Below are positions 23,051 to 33,395 of a DNA stretch of 34,490 bases, in pieces. Origin of the DNA: Dipetalonema caudispina. Lineage: Eukaryota; Nematoda; Chromadorea; Rhabditida; Onchocercidae. The stretch's first letter is position 1; every line of letters begins with the position of its first letter. Under the pieces are notes generated by a model. That model was not told the DNA's origin, made no database searches, and saw only the letters and a list, made by a program, of their open reading frames with translations. A program made the position numbers and the translations under genes. The stretch spans positions 1 to 34,490 of the forward strand of contig JABVXV010000489.1 of NCBI GenBank assembly GCA_013365325.1, written 5' to 3'.

Positions 23051-24875
23051 GGAAGAATAAATAGAGTACTAGCTGTAAGGATTATTTGTTTGGTATGGCA
23101 TCGAAATTTTACTCTTCTCATTGCTCCAATTTTATCATATGTTCCATTTTTTTTCTTCTGCTACTGCAAATTATTACTGTTTTTTTCCCTAAATAAAATA
23201 ATATTCAAAGCTAATTTTTATTTCAACCATTCATTTTTCCTTATTTCATTCTTTTTTTTTTTTTTTTTTAAAGGAAATAGAATATTAGACAACGAAGAAA
23301 ATTTAAACTAAATAAGGGAGAAATTAAAAAGTAGCAAAAAAACATTTGAAGCCAGAAAAAAGTAAAAAAAAAAACGCCAACACATGATGGACGACAACAA
23401 ATTTTAACACAATTAGTGATAAAATGATAAGACAGAAATGGTTAATGATAGAAGTTAAAGTAATGAATATTGTTACAATGCAAATATTAGCTGTAATCTT
23501 TGCAATATTATGATTTCATCTTATAAAATTAATTAATTATGCTAGCAAATGCTATATTGCTGCAAAAATAGTGTTAACAATGTATTTTTTCTATGATATA
23601 ATATATTGAATTTAACAAATCCATTAAAGGATAAGAATGAAGGCAAATGGAAGGAAGAAAAGTTATAGTTTCATTTATTAAATTAATTATTGCAGTATTG
23701 AAGTGATTCAATGACAAATTTTCGAAATGATTAGTAGTTTTCTTATTGAATCAAATTGCTTTAAATTCAAAAAAAAAAAACTCATGCCTAAAACTAAAAA
23801 AATTAAGGATCAAAATTGTAATAAAGTCTTGTGTAAAATTAGAAATTATAAAATGACTCTATGTGTTAGCGAAATTTTTGCTTAACGATTTTAGAAATTC
23901 AATTCAGAATAATTTTATGTTTAGATGAATGCATGAATTAGAAAAGTTTTTGTTTAACAATTCAACAGCAGTTTTACTAATTCGTACATTCAACAAAACA
24001 TATAATTATTCAATTGCTGTAAGTTACAAAAGTCATAAGTTTCGACAATTTGTCAGGAAAAGTTGAACACTGATCGTAATTTTAAAATTTTTAAAAATAA
24101 CAAAGCAAAAAAAGGGAAGGGACATTCATTAATTACAAAAACATAACGTTCTTTATTTTGTATTATTTTATTTTCGTTTTTTTATTCATCAACTAAATCA
24201 GATTAAAAGAAAAAATGGCTAATTAACATTGGCGATTTGAAAAGAAAATTTTTTTATTCCATTAGTTTAATAAATTTTCTTGTACACGAATAATTCTTAA
24301 AATGATAAACGGAAGCGTTTGGTTACAAAATGATAAGCTAAAAGAATGATTAATGATTCAACGAAAAAGGAAGTCGAAAATTGTATTTACTGTCATTTGA
24401 TCAATTTTTGTTCGTTTAATCATTGATTAAATTGAAATCTTGATAATGAATTAAATTGAAAACAAGCACAATAAACAGAATGAATGATAAGTGAAAGACA
24501 AAAGCTGTTCCAATCAATCAGTCGTTTATTTTCTTTGATCAAGATTGCAAAGAATCTAAAACTATGCGAAAAAAATTAGATATTGCAAAAATGAAACATA
24601 TAAATTTTAATTTTTAGTAATAGATTTCTGTTTACGACATATGCGTCGTATATTGTTGTTCGAAATGGTTTCCCATTTTCGCCGCTCTTTTCATTCTTCC
24701 ACTTTTCATTTTTTCTTTTTCTCTTGTTTTACTCTGTATTACAGGCTTTTATCTTCCAAATTTACCAATCTCATCTTGAAAATTTTACAACTTATAGTCA
24801 ACAATTCCCAATCTCAATTTAATTGTTTAACATCTAAATGATACAGATAGATGGATAGATAGACTTCAGAAGGAG

Positions 24876-24900
24876 AAAAAAAAAAAAAAAAAAAAAAAAA
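24876..24900. repeat. Poly-A homopolymer, 25 A
   Basis: An uninterrupted A run is preceded by a short GATA/GATG run and GGAG. Confidence 0.95.
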
Positions 24901-25622
24901 CGTACGAAAAACAATTCTAAAAATTCATATAACGATATATTTTCCAATGAAACAAATTAGAAGTAAATTTGTTTTCTCTTTTTCCTTCCTTCTTATGTAC
25001 TTCTAATTAGCGCTTTTCTAAATTTACTATTTTCCTTTTCAAACTTGCTAATTAATCTTATTAATTTGCTTCATTCATTTATTCAAAATTATTTCACTTT
25101 TTAATCTATCATTGAAACAGAAATATTTCATTTGATTAATAGTATTTCTTGCATATATTATCGATTATTACACGTTATTTATTGATTATTGCATGTATTT
25201 ATTGATGCTTCAGAATCTTTCATAACATTTCATCAACAAAATTAAACAATATTGGTAGTTAATATGTGTATGCTTTCGTAAATCGATTACTTCCGTAAAT
25301 AACACATGTGGTAACCGATAAATAGACAATAATTAACAAAGACCGGTCTAGATTTGTAATCGTCAAATTGATAGAGCTTTTTCAAAATTATGGCAAATGA
25401 TAGTATCATTATCGACAGACATGTCACATATACCTCAATATTTATATATATGCATTAAATACAATACAGATAGGATGTGTAAACAGAAAATAAAAGCTAT
25501 ATCATCGTCAACCGTTTTCCAAAAAGCTGGTTTCTATTGTCATATACAAAACGTATATCGGACAATAATATCTACATTCTCTGGCAAATTTTTTCCTATA
25601 TCACTTTTTTTTTTCTATATCC

Positions 25623-25647
25623 AAAAAAAAAAAAAAAAAAAAAAAAA
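25623..25647. repeat. Poly-A homopolymer, 25 A
   Basis: An uninterrupted A run lies next to a short T run on its left (25606-25613). Confidence 0.95.
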
Positions 25648-26422
25648 TGGAAAGTGCTGAAAATGAATAACATTCATAATTTTATTAGAAAATTATTTTA
25701 CTTGATAAATATTTTATGTTTACCTTAATTAATTTTTCATCAGTAAATGTTGTTACATAATGAATAATTTATATGTTATTAAATTTAAAATTAATATTTT
25801 ATAATTTTAATTATTACTGTTAAATTTTTTCTTTTATAATTTTACAATCATCAAAAATACATATATGTCTTATATGAATATATTTCATTTTTTGATAAAT
25901 AACTAAGGGAAAAATTTTCATTCAATCCACTAAATTTATAGTATTATATTTTATCGAAAGTCATACTTTGTTTCATTTGAAATAAGCATATATTCCCAGA
26001 AAAAAAAAAATTTTTTTCTTACATTTTGGAATTTTATTTTAAACAGTTAAATAAATGTTAAAAATATTTAAACATTTTGTAGTATTATTTCGATTCAATT
26101 TTTCTTTTTCAATTCTGTTAAATCAAATTTTTTTTTCTTTTTTTTTTTTTTGCTGATTTGTTTTCCAGAAATGATAGATTTTTTTTTTTTCCCTTTTCAT
26201 TAATGCTATCAAAATATTATTGTATTTGCCTTTTGCTGATTATTCCTTCTGCTCCTTTTATCGAATGCTATGAAAGAATAAAAGTAATACATAATCTATG
26301 ATATATAACTGTATCAATTCTTTTTCTTTTTTTTTGTTTTTAATAGGATTTAAAAATAATGAATGATATCCCATTATTATAAAAATATTTTACTAAATTT
26401 ATCTTAAAACATTGATAGGATT

Positions 26423-26462
26423 TGACGTCAACAGGTTATTTTATTAGACACGTCTTTGACGT
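26423..26462. promoter_or_regulatory. CRE-like palindrome plus half site
   Basis: The full cAMP-response-element palindrome TGACGTCA lies at 26423-26430, embedded in TTGACGTCAA. A half site TGACGT follows at 26457-26462. CREB/ATF-family factors bind this palindrome. Eight-base matches do occur by chance, but a CpG-containing palindrome plus half site is uncommon in sequence this poor in G and C. The target gene is unknown. Confidence 0.35.
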
Positions 26463-28193
26463 ATGATAAATAAACGTTTCCGGCATCAAATGAAATTCGC
26501 ATAAATTTGAACTTTCAAACATTTATAATAATACTATTCATTTGAAAATTTATGATTGTTATTCCAAATAACGAATCGTCTATTGTAAGCAAATCGCATC
26601 GAAATCTGAGCATGCGACGTTTAATTTACACAAAGTTTGTCAATTTATAAGCAAAAAAAAGCAATGCAGTTATCAAATATCGCCATTTCAATACGAAATA
26701 TAATTATCTTTAGATTATAAAGATGAAGCAAAAAATAATTCTATCATTTTTTAATTTCATGAAGAAGAAGAAGAAGAAGACGAAAAAAGGAAATGAAAAA
26801 ATGATAAAAAAAAAGGGATGATAATGTTGTTATTTTTAAATTTCATGAAGCTTCAAAAAAAAAAAAAAAAAAACATTCCATACATGGAAACTAATAGATT
26901 ACATCATTAAAATTCGTTAAAATTTCATTGTTAAATGATGAATTAATAGATTTATAGGAAGAATATTTCCTGAGAGTGAGACAATAGATCACTACATAGA
27001 ATTTTCCCTTTTTGATCAAATTTTTCACAATCAAATGCCTTCGATACCTTCTGGTTATTTCTTTTTTTTTTTTTTTTTTTTTTTTTTTCTCTCAGTTATA
27101 GCTACAGAACAATTTATTAAAGTATGGACAACTACGGGATACATTTGATTCAAATATTTTTTTTTTTCAAATATTTGAGAAAATTGCAAGAAATCTATGA
27201 GATCAGACAAGAATGAATTTTATTTCAAGTAATTTGAACGATTACTTGAATCCATTAATCTTTTGTTATAGACATATAAAAAAAAAATTTAAGAATTAGC
27301 TGAAATTAGCTGAAAAGAAAATTAAGAATTGATCTTTGGGTATAAAAATGGGAAGATGCAGTCTTATCGAACATTCAAAAATATGCTAAAATATGAAATA
27401 AAGCTTAGCATGACAAATGCATGAAATGCTTCAACTAATTAGAATATAGATTTTAATTAGTGGATGACAAAAATGATCATGGATTTCACATTGCTTATGC
27501 AACGATAAGCATTAAATTTATTAGCTGATGCTTTAAATCCGAAATGTTTGGGATATGAAAGAAATTTGCGGAAAATGTAGTAATTTTACATATATCAGGG
27601 GATAATAATTAAACGTAGAATTCGAGAAATGTTCCTTTTTTCCTCCTACACTTCCGAATCTTTTCGGAAATAGCAGTCAGAAATTATCAAAATTGGTTCA
27701 AAATTTATGCATCGATGTTTTTAGGACGCTTTACAACATGTTACTGTTTTGTGGAAATTTCAGCAGATCCACAAAATAACTTCTTATGACAGTTTAGTAT
27801 TCATTCGAAATTTCATCAAATGCATCATACTCACTTAGCCTGAAGGTATTATCATTTAACAGGGTTATTTTACAAACTGAACAAATTTTTCGATGGATAT
27901 CTTACAGTGTCACCTCAGAAATGAATGTTTTCATTTGCAGTATCTTTCATTTCATTATCCTACCATGAATTCTTCCGTCAAACTGAAACATTTTATATAT
28001 ATATATATCAAACTGAATTCAGAAAGCAAACTTAACTTTCTTATTTCGGGTGGGGACGGATATCAACTGAATTTATTAGAAATCAGGAATTTAGCAGATG
28101 ATCAGCAATATCTTCCTTTTTCATTTTCTTGCAATATATAAAAATTAATCGATTCTACTGAACAACCTGCCTTCCGATGATCTGTCATTGCAG
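26463..28193. other. AT-rich non-coding stretch
   Basis: It contains a GAA run (26761-26780), a poly-A run (about 26855-26873), a poly-T run (27062-27088) and a palindromic TCAAATATTT/AAATATTTGA pair at about 27149-27178. The plus-strand frame at 27893-28141 has no recognisable domain and includes a TA run. Confidence 0.5.
27062..27088. repeat. Poly-T homopolymer, 27 T
   Basis: An uninterrupted T run is followed by CTCTCAG, a chance acceptor-like sequence on the plus strand. Confidence 0.95.
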
Positions 28194-28256
28194 TACATTG
28201 CGGCAACGATGAAAGGAACGATAGAGGAAGTTGGAGAAAATGGAATGAGAAAGGAG
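28194..28256 (+). CDS. Candidate 63-bp internal exon, unrecognised
   Basis: A segment of 21 codons in one open frame (beginning YIAATMKGTIEEVGEN) is bounded by an acceptor-like TGTCATTGCAG on its left and GAG|GTTAGA on its right. It is clearly richer in G than its surroundings. A second frame is also open across most of it, which weakens the coding case. No partner exon is identified. Confidence 0.12.
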
Positions 28257-28832
28257 GTTAGATCAAATTTGCGACATTATGCTTGAGAATTAATCTTCGG
28301 AAAAAAAAAAAGAGATCCTCCTCATATTATCATACGATAAAAGTCTTGAAATAAAAACATTAGGGAATTTTTAAATTTCATACAGATATTTCTATCAAAT
28401 TGAAGAAAAGTTTTAAACGGGAATTTAATTCGTGATTGAAGAATGAGTGATTCAGATTCTTTTTCACATTTCCTTCTGTTTTTTGAAAATATCTGCAAAT
28501 CCTAAAAATTTTTTTTTTGATTAAAAAAGATAAAAAATTGTTTCCTTCATTTCTATCATTGAACTTTCATTCTTCTGTTTGTTACATTTTATGCTGCTCC
28601 AGTATGCAACAGTAGAAAATGGTTCGATGAATGGGACAACAATAATCAACGAAGGCATCTTCTGCTCTCAGAACACTTCAAACTCCCTCTATCATAGAAA
28701 ATGTTTGCCGTATAGAAGAGAGAAAGGGAAGATTGGTATGGCGGGTAGTGGCATCTGATGCCATCACACAGTGTCACAGTTGTCATCAATGATCGGGGTA
28801 GGAGTTTTGCTTGTTCTCCCATCCATCGCATA
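28257..28832. other. Mixed-composition non-coding stretch
   Basis: Composition rises gradually in G and C from about 28600. Frames at 28646-28831 (minus) and 28758-29006 (plus) overlap each other and the microsatellites, and neither has a recognisable domain. Confidence 0.4.
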
Positions 28833-28856
28833 CATCTATCTATCTATCTATCTATC
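28833..28856. repeat. (ATCT)n microsatellite
   Basis: About six ATCT units lie between a slightly GC-richer segment and the GAT array. Confidence 0.95.
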
Positions 28857-28899
28857 GTCGTTAAACTGAACATTGTCACTGTTATCTTCTGTCAGTTCT

Positions 28900-29100
28900 A
28901 TGATGATGATAATGATGATGATGATGATGATGATGATCATGGTGATGATGATGATGATGATGACGATGATTGCGACAATGATGGCGTTTGTGGTGTTTGT
29001 TGGTAAATGTTGGTAGTAACGGTGATGATAATAATGATGATGACAATGACAATCATGGTGATGTTGATGATGATGATCATCATCATCATCAACATCATAT
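28900..29100. repeat. Compound (GAT)n array with terminal palindrome
   Basis: Degenerate GAT/GAC units run from about 28900 to 28985 and resume from 29020 to 29095. At 29060-29096 the sense switches from GAT to ATC, giving a near-perfect palindrome that opens GATGTTGATGATG and closes CATCATCAACATC. Open frames here read as poly-Asp or Ser/Met/Ile repeats and are artefacts. Confidence 0.9.
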
Positions 29101-30239
29101 AAGTTTGGATTGATGACGATGGCAGAGGAAAGGCATCGGAATAACGATGCCCGACGATGCTACTGCTGCCATTGGTGTTGTGATGGCGGTTGTGTGTTAC
29201 TATCGATTTCATACCAATATAATACCTTCCCTTTCTGCTACTATTTTTCACATCCTTCAGAAGTCAACCAAAAACAATCATTGATGTTTTTAAAGCTATG
29301 TATGGATTATTTTACCATAAAATAAAATCATTGCAAAACTTTTTGCAAAAAGAAAAAAAGAAAAAAAGAAAACAAAAACTTCATTTACTGATTTCGTAAA
29401 GAAAAAATTCTTCTTTTTATATATGTTATAACAATATATGAAATTTCTCATTTCTCTTTCTTTTTTTTTTTTTCTTTTTAATTTTTACAACAGAATGAAA
29501 TACTGTATAATTGTTGCTTCTTTCAAAGTAAAAGTATAAAACTTTTTTTTTTTTTTTTGTAAGAATATTTTCTAGCAATATAAAGTTTTGATCCATTTTT
29601 ATACTAATCGTTTTGAAAATATTGATTTATTCAAAAAATCTATAATACTTTGAATAAATCAGAAAATATGTAATCTCAGCCAACAATCGTTTAATATTTC
29701 GATCAATTCATTTGCTGGCATAAATAATATTATAATACAACAATGATTTTTATGAAAATTCTAACAAAAATATATTTATGCATACGTTATAGCTCTATTC
29801 GTTTTCTTCGAGACTTCTTTTTATCAATAATTTTTTTCATTTCTTATAAACTTTTGTAATCATTGAATTTTAAACTTTAATCAATCATGGAATGTATGAT
29901 ATAATTTGACTATATATACGTATATTCATATTCATATATAGACTCATTTTATTAAAATTATTAAGTAACAGGTAGTAGATGTTCAGAAAATGCGAACAAT
30001 ACTAATTATTGTATTAGTTGATTAAATCATGTTACGATTAAATTAATTAGTGCAAAGATATTAGGAATTATTAATTTTGCTATTTATTTAGGAATTAATT
30101 TTAACATTATTCGAACTAATGAAATTATCATCATTTTAAGATATTTGCTTACGATTATTTAATATTTACCTAATATCTATCTATACCATATACTACAATT
30201 TTTGTCCAATCTCTAACATTCAATTACATAATTAAATCC
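29101..30239. other. Non-coding; GC falls back after 29260
   Basis: The first 160 bases are relatively G-rich (TGATGACGATGGCAGAGGAA region) with short open frames on both strands and no recognisable domain. The rest is AT-rich with poly-T tracts at about 29461-29478 and 29544-29560. Confidence 0.45.
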
Positions 30240-30259
30240 TTTTTTTTTTTTTTTTTTTT
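30240..30259. repeat. Poly-T homopolymer, 20 T
   Basis: An uninterrupted T run. Confidence 0.95.
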
Positions 30260-30600
30260 GCATTGAAATTTGAATATATTCATTCATTTTACATATCTAA
30301 ACATATCCAATGGATATTTCAATCAATAACTTTCATTATTCATGATAAAATTTGCATCATTATATTTGTATATAAATATATATATTTGAAAGATTTCATC
30401 ACAACTTCTAATAAATATTTTTCATTTTACATAAAATATAATACTTTAGTTTTAATAATATTTATATATTTTACCTTTTGCTTATTTGATATATGAGTAA
30501 AAAAGTTAACAACAGTTAGATACGATGGATATACATATATATATATATATCATTGTATGCATATATGTGACAGTAAATAAGACTTCCTCATTCTTAAACT
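30260..30600. other. AT-rich spacer
   Basis: The frame at 30263-30496 is Ile/Phe/Tyr-rich chance sequence. A TA run lies at 30534-30550. Confidence 0.5.
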
Positions 30601-30654
30601 TTCGTTTTTTTTTTTTTATTTGTCTTTCTTTCTTTCCTTTTTTCTTTTTCTTTT

Positions 30655-30693
<39 letters not shown>
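30601..30693. repeat. Long pyrimidine tract ending in 37 T
   Basis: Plus-strand T, CTTT and CTTTTT units run nearly without purines from 30604, with one short ATTTG break at 30618-30622, and end in an uninterrupted T run from 30657. Such homopyrimidine stretches can form triplex (H-DNA) structure. Confidence 0.92.
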
Positions 30694-30694
<1 letters not shown>

Positions 30695-30895
30695 TTGACA
30701 ATGTTAGAAGATGGTTGAAGAGATTTGTCGTTGTCATCACTTTTATATGAGTAGAAATTTTCTATCTTCTGTACTTCCCTTCATATGTTACACCTTCAGG
30801 AGCAATAGTAAGTAGAATTTACAGCCCATGGTAGAAATATTTGCCATGACATGAAGTAGAAGGAAGGGGTGGGAGAGGTGAACTAGATGGATGGA
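30694..30895. other. Non-coding spacer, rising GC
   Basis: Nothing gene-like is seen. A minus-strand frame from 31076 to 30819 covers the GGAT array and reads as Ser/Pro/Leu/His-rich repeats. Confidence 0.4.
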
Positions 30896-30943
30896 AGGAT
30901 AGAAGAAGAAGAAGGATCGAAGGATAGATGGATAGATGGATGG
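30896..30943. repeat. (GGAT)n degenerate array
   Basis: GGAT, GGAA and GATA units are mixed with a GAA run. The sense is opposite to the CATC array at 31355-31452, so the two form a loose inverted pair about 410 bases apart. Confidence 0.85.
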
Positions 30944-31079
30944 GTAGAAGAGCACCAATTATGTTCGATGAATGCTTGGTTGGGGTGTGGTGCGAGCTTG
31001 TAATGATGGTGAGGAAAAGAGGGAGAAAAGGCGAAGAATGAAGGTCCTCTCTTTTCGATGGATAGTCATCGTCCACGTC

Positions 31080-31131
31080 CTTATCGTCATTGTCGTCGTC
31101 GTCGTTGTCGTCGTTGTCGTTGTCATCATCA
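31080..31131. repeat. (GTC/GTT)n trinucleotide array
   Basis: TCGTCATTGTCGTCGTCG and following units give 17 degenerate codon-sized repeats containing many CpG. The frames over it (poly-Val or poly-Arg/Cys) are probably artefacts. Confidence 0.85.
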
Positions 31132-31354
31132 ACCGCATACTATTGCTACGAGACTCTCCTGTATAATTGCAGTATGTTGCAAGCTTCGCTTTTCACTCTT
31201 CTATGCCACCGCTAACCTCGGAAAGAAGGAAAGAATAGATGAGATATGGTGATAGTTTATGGTGACGGTGTTTTTTCTTCGTGCTCGGTTGGGTCTTTCG
31301 AGCATCAGTAGCCTTCTCGCTCCCGCCTACCCCCAAGTAATACTTCCCTCTCAA
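31132..31354. other. GC-rich island, unassigned
   Basis: A counted line (31261-31320) has 32 G/C in 60, far above the 10-25% typical of the window. Open frames exist on both strands (31259-31453 plus, 31193-31381 minus) but neither shows a recognisable domain and both run into the CATC array. It could be an exon, a promoter or simply repeat-adjacent sequence. Confidence 0.4.
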
Positions 31355-31452
31355 CATCCATCCATCCATCCATCCATCCATCTATCCATCCATCCATCCA
31401 TCCATCCATCCATCCATCCATCCATCCATCTATCCATCTATTCATCCATCTA
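31355..31452. repeat. (CATC)n microsatellite
   Basis: About 24 CATC units have occasional TATC variants. The frames over it read as His-Pro-Ser-Ile (plus) and Met-Asp-Gly-Trp (minus) repeats. Confidence 0.97.
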
Positions 31453-32943
31453 ACCACCCTATCCTACGTTCTTCCTATGTTCTGCTTCAACAGCAGTAGC
31501 AACAGCAACAGCACCTTCTCTACTCAGTTCCATTTCATACATCTCAAAACTTCCATCTTCTTTATTCCTTCATTCGTCATCTGTTCTTAACGTTTGCTGG
31601 TCATGAAGGCGATGAAATAGCTTTCATTGATGCTCCAAAAAATTCCTTCTGCTAAGAGAACTTTCCAGACAAAATGTACAGAAGCAAGAATCTCCTCAAG
31701 TGCATAATGTTTCATCCGATCATAGTTGAAATTTTAGGTCTTTAATAATAGTATTATAGATGAGGTATTTGTAGGAAGATGAAACTTGCAGATCCTACGT
31801 AAAAATCCTTCTCTCTTTGCAATATCATTCGTATTCCTAATTACAATTAGAATTCATCAATTTATGAGCAGTATGTGTTGTTAGAATTCATCAGTTTATC
31901 TGTGTTGTTTTGAAGAAGTTCTAGAATCTAAAATCTCATTTTTCACTTTTATTTCTGTTTGATAGTATTATTGCATGCTTTAGCTTTGCTTTCAGTTCCT
32001 TCGTTTTTAATTGAAAAACAGAAAACTAATTACCGCTTAACTGATACTACGAATAATACGAAAATTTCGACATTAAATCTAGATTTTTGCAAATCAGTAA
32101 ATTTTGCTTGTTGTTTGCATTTGAAGTAATCATTCATGAATATGAAATTCCTTTTTTTTTTGAGCGAATTTGAAACTTTTTGAAATAAATGGTGTATTTG
32201 CTTACAGAAAATATCTGTACTATGATAAACCTTAGCGTAATAAGTTAACTGTAACATATAATTGTAATTTACATACTAACACATTTCAAGTATTACTGTG
32301 ATAATAATTAAGTCAATCACTGATGATAAAATATCAAAATCGATATATGCTTAAATGAACGAATTACAAATACTGTTTTAGAATGACACTGTAAAATTCA
32401 GTAGGAATAAGCTGTTACCTTACCTCCTTCTTTCTTTTTTACCTCTACATGTCAATTTTTGTATTTGCTACAAAACCTTTTTTGTTCACCTTTTCCCTTT
32501 CTCCCATTCCCTCTACTCCTCTCAAAATAATACCAATATAAGTTATCAAGAAATATTCACCTTGATCAGCTTATCATTTTGCAAGGAATGATAATGAAAT
32601 GGATGATCGAAGAAAAGATTCTCTGAAGATGGAAGTTTTTCCGAAATAAAATCATCTGAATAACTTGAAGCAAAAAAAAAAAAAATGATGCAGTTCATTT
32701 AAATCGTTGTAAAGATCGTTTGTTAATCTTATCAGAAACATTTTTGTCCTTCATCCTTCCTTCTCAATCAGACATAATCACATCCAGCACTCATGAAAAC
32801 CCTACCAACCTTTTATCAGAATGAAACATCTATCTCATCATCGGTTTCAACTGTACTATTCGTGATACATTGATATCGAGATGAGGTTTCGTCACATTGC
32901 GAATAGATATAATGAAAAATTTTGAATCTCAATTCTTTCCATT
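31453..32943. other. Non-coding, moderate composition
   Basis: A short CAG/CAA run lies at about 31484-31512. A minus-strand frame at 32030-32257 has no recognisable domain. A minus-strand GGAG|GTAAGG donor-like site lies at 32425-32420 but no exon is identified. The rest is plain sequence somewhat less AT-rich than the middle of the window. Confidence 0.4.
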
Positions 32944-33231
32944 TTAGTAATTCTTAAAATTATGAAACAAAATGGTAAAAGTTATTGTAGAAGTAGTTGT
33001 AGTAGTATAGTGAATGATGTTGAATTTGAAGTGTTCTATTTTTCCAATCATTCGAAGAACTCCAGATGATGAAGATCGAAGAAGAGGACGACGAAGAAGT
33101 ATTTCATATCGTTTGAGGATTGTGAAAAGGGGAGAAAGGAAGGCTCCGCTGGTTAGATGATTGGCTGAGTTGGCTTTGCGCTGGCTCCCCTCTGTTTGCT
33201 GGAATTTTACGAAAGGAGGGAAAGAAGTCAT
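32944..33231 (-). CDS. Hypothetical minus-strand ORF in a GC-rich island
   Basis: From an ATG at 33231 the frame runs 95 codons to TAA. It begins MTSFPPFVKFQQTEG, has a basic stretch with RYEILLRRPLLRSSSSG in the middle and ends in a Thr/Phe/Asn-rich, more AT-rich tail from about 33020 that may be intron read-through. An acceptor of the form ACTTTCAG ends at 33244, twelve bases before the ATG, as in nematode trans-spliced genes. I recognise no domain. The strand matches the receptor, but the distance (30 kb) makes a shared transcript speculative. In a segment near 50% GC a stop-free run of this length can arise by chance. Confidence 0.2.
   Translation of the reverse strand: MTSFPPFVKFQQTEGSQRKANSANHLTSGAFLSPLFTILKRYEILLRRPLLRSSSSGVLRMIGKIEHFKFNIIHYTTTTTSTITFTILFHNFKNY
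33158..33166 (-). promoter_or_regulatory. CCAAT-box-like motif
   Basis: Minus-strand AGCCAATCA matches the NF-Y consensus core and sits in the GC-rich island. It overlaps the hypothetical ORF, so the two readings compete: promoter element or coding sequence. Confidence 0.2.
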
Positions 33232-33284
33232 CTTATCGTTCTCCTGAAAGTCCACTGATGTCAGCTGTTATATTATTAATACTA

Positions 33285-33395
33285 CCTCACTGTTCCTTCT
33301 TCCTATTCTGCTTCTTCCTCTTTCTCCTTCTCATATTCCTCCTCTTCTTCCTCTTCCTTTTCATCATCTTCTTTTGTTGAACTCTTCTTGTAGGA
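33285..33395. repeat. Pyrimidine-rich CTT/CCT tract
   Basis: The plus strand is almost all C and T, in TTCCTCTT-like units, with few purines between 33291 and 33377. On the minus strand it is a GAA/GGA-rich purine tract upstream of the hypothetical ORF. Confidence 0.75.

Larger units (their letters stand above)
23051..26400. other. AT-rich non-coding stretch
   Basis: No gene is supported. Frames at 23090-23311 and 24641-24841 are Phe/Leu-rich. Those at 25397-25728 run into a poly-A tract and read as poly-Lys. Other content is homopolymers (24876-24900, 25623-25647), a short GATA run (24845-24863) and a weak 21-base repeat of TATTTATTGATTATTGCATG type at 25151-25210. Confidence 0.5.

Noticed and set aside
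28646..29325. Several overlapping open frames on both strands (poly-Asp and Ser/Met/Ile-rich)
   Set aside because: They overlap one another and the GAT array and show no domain. The longer stop-free runs follow from locally higher GC and repeats.
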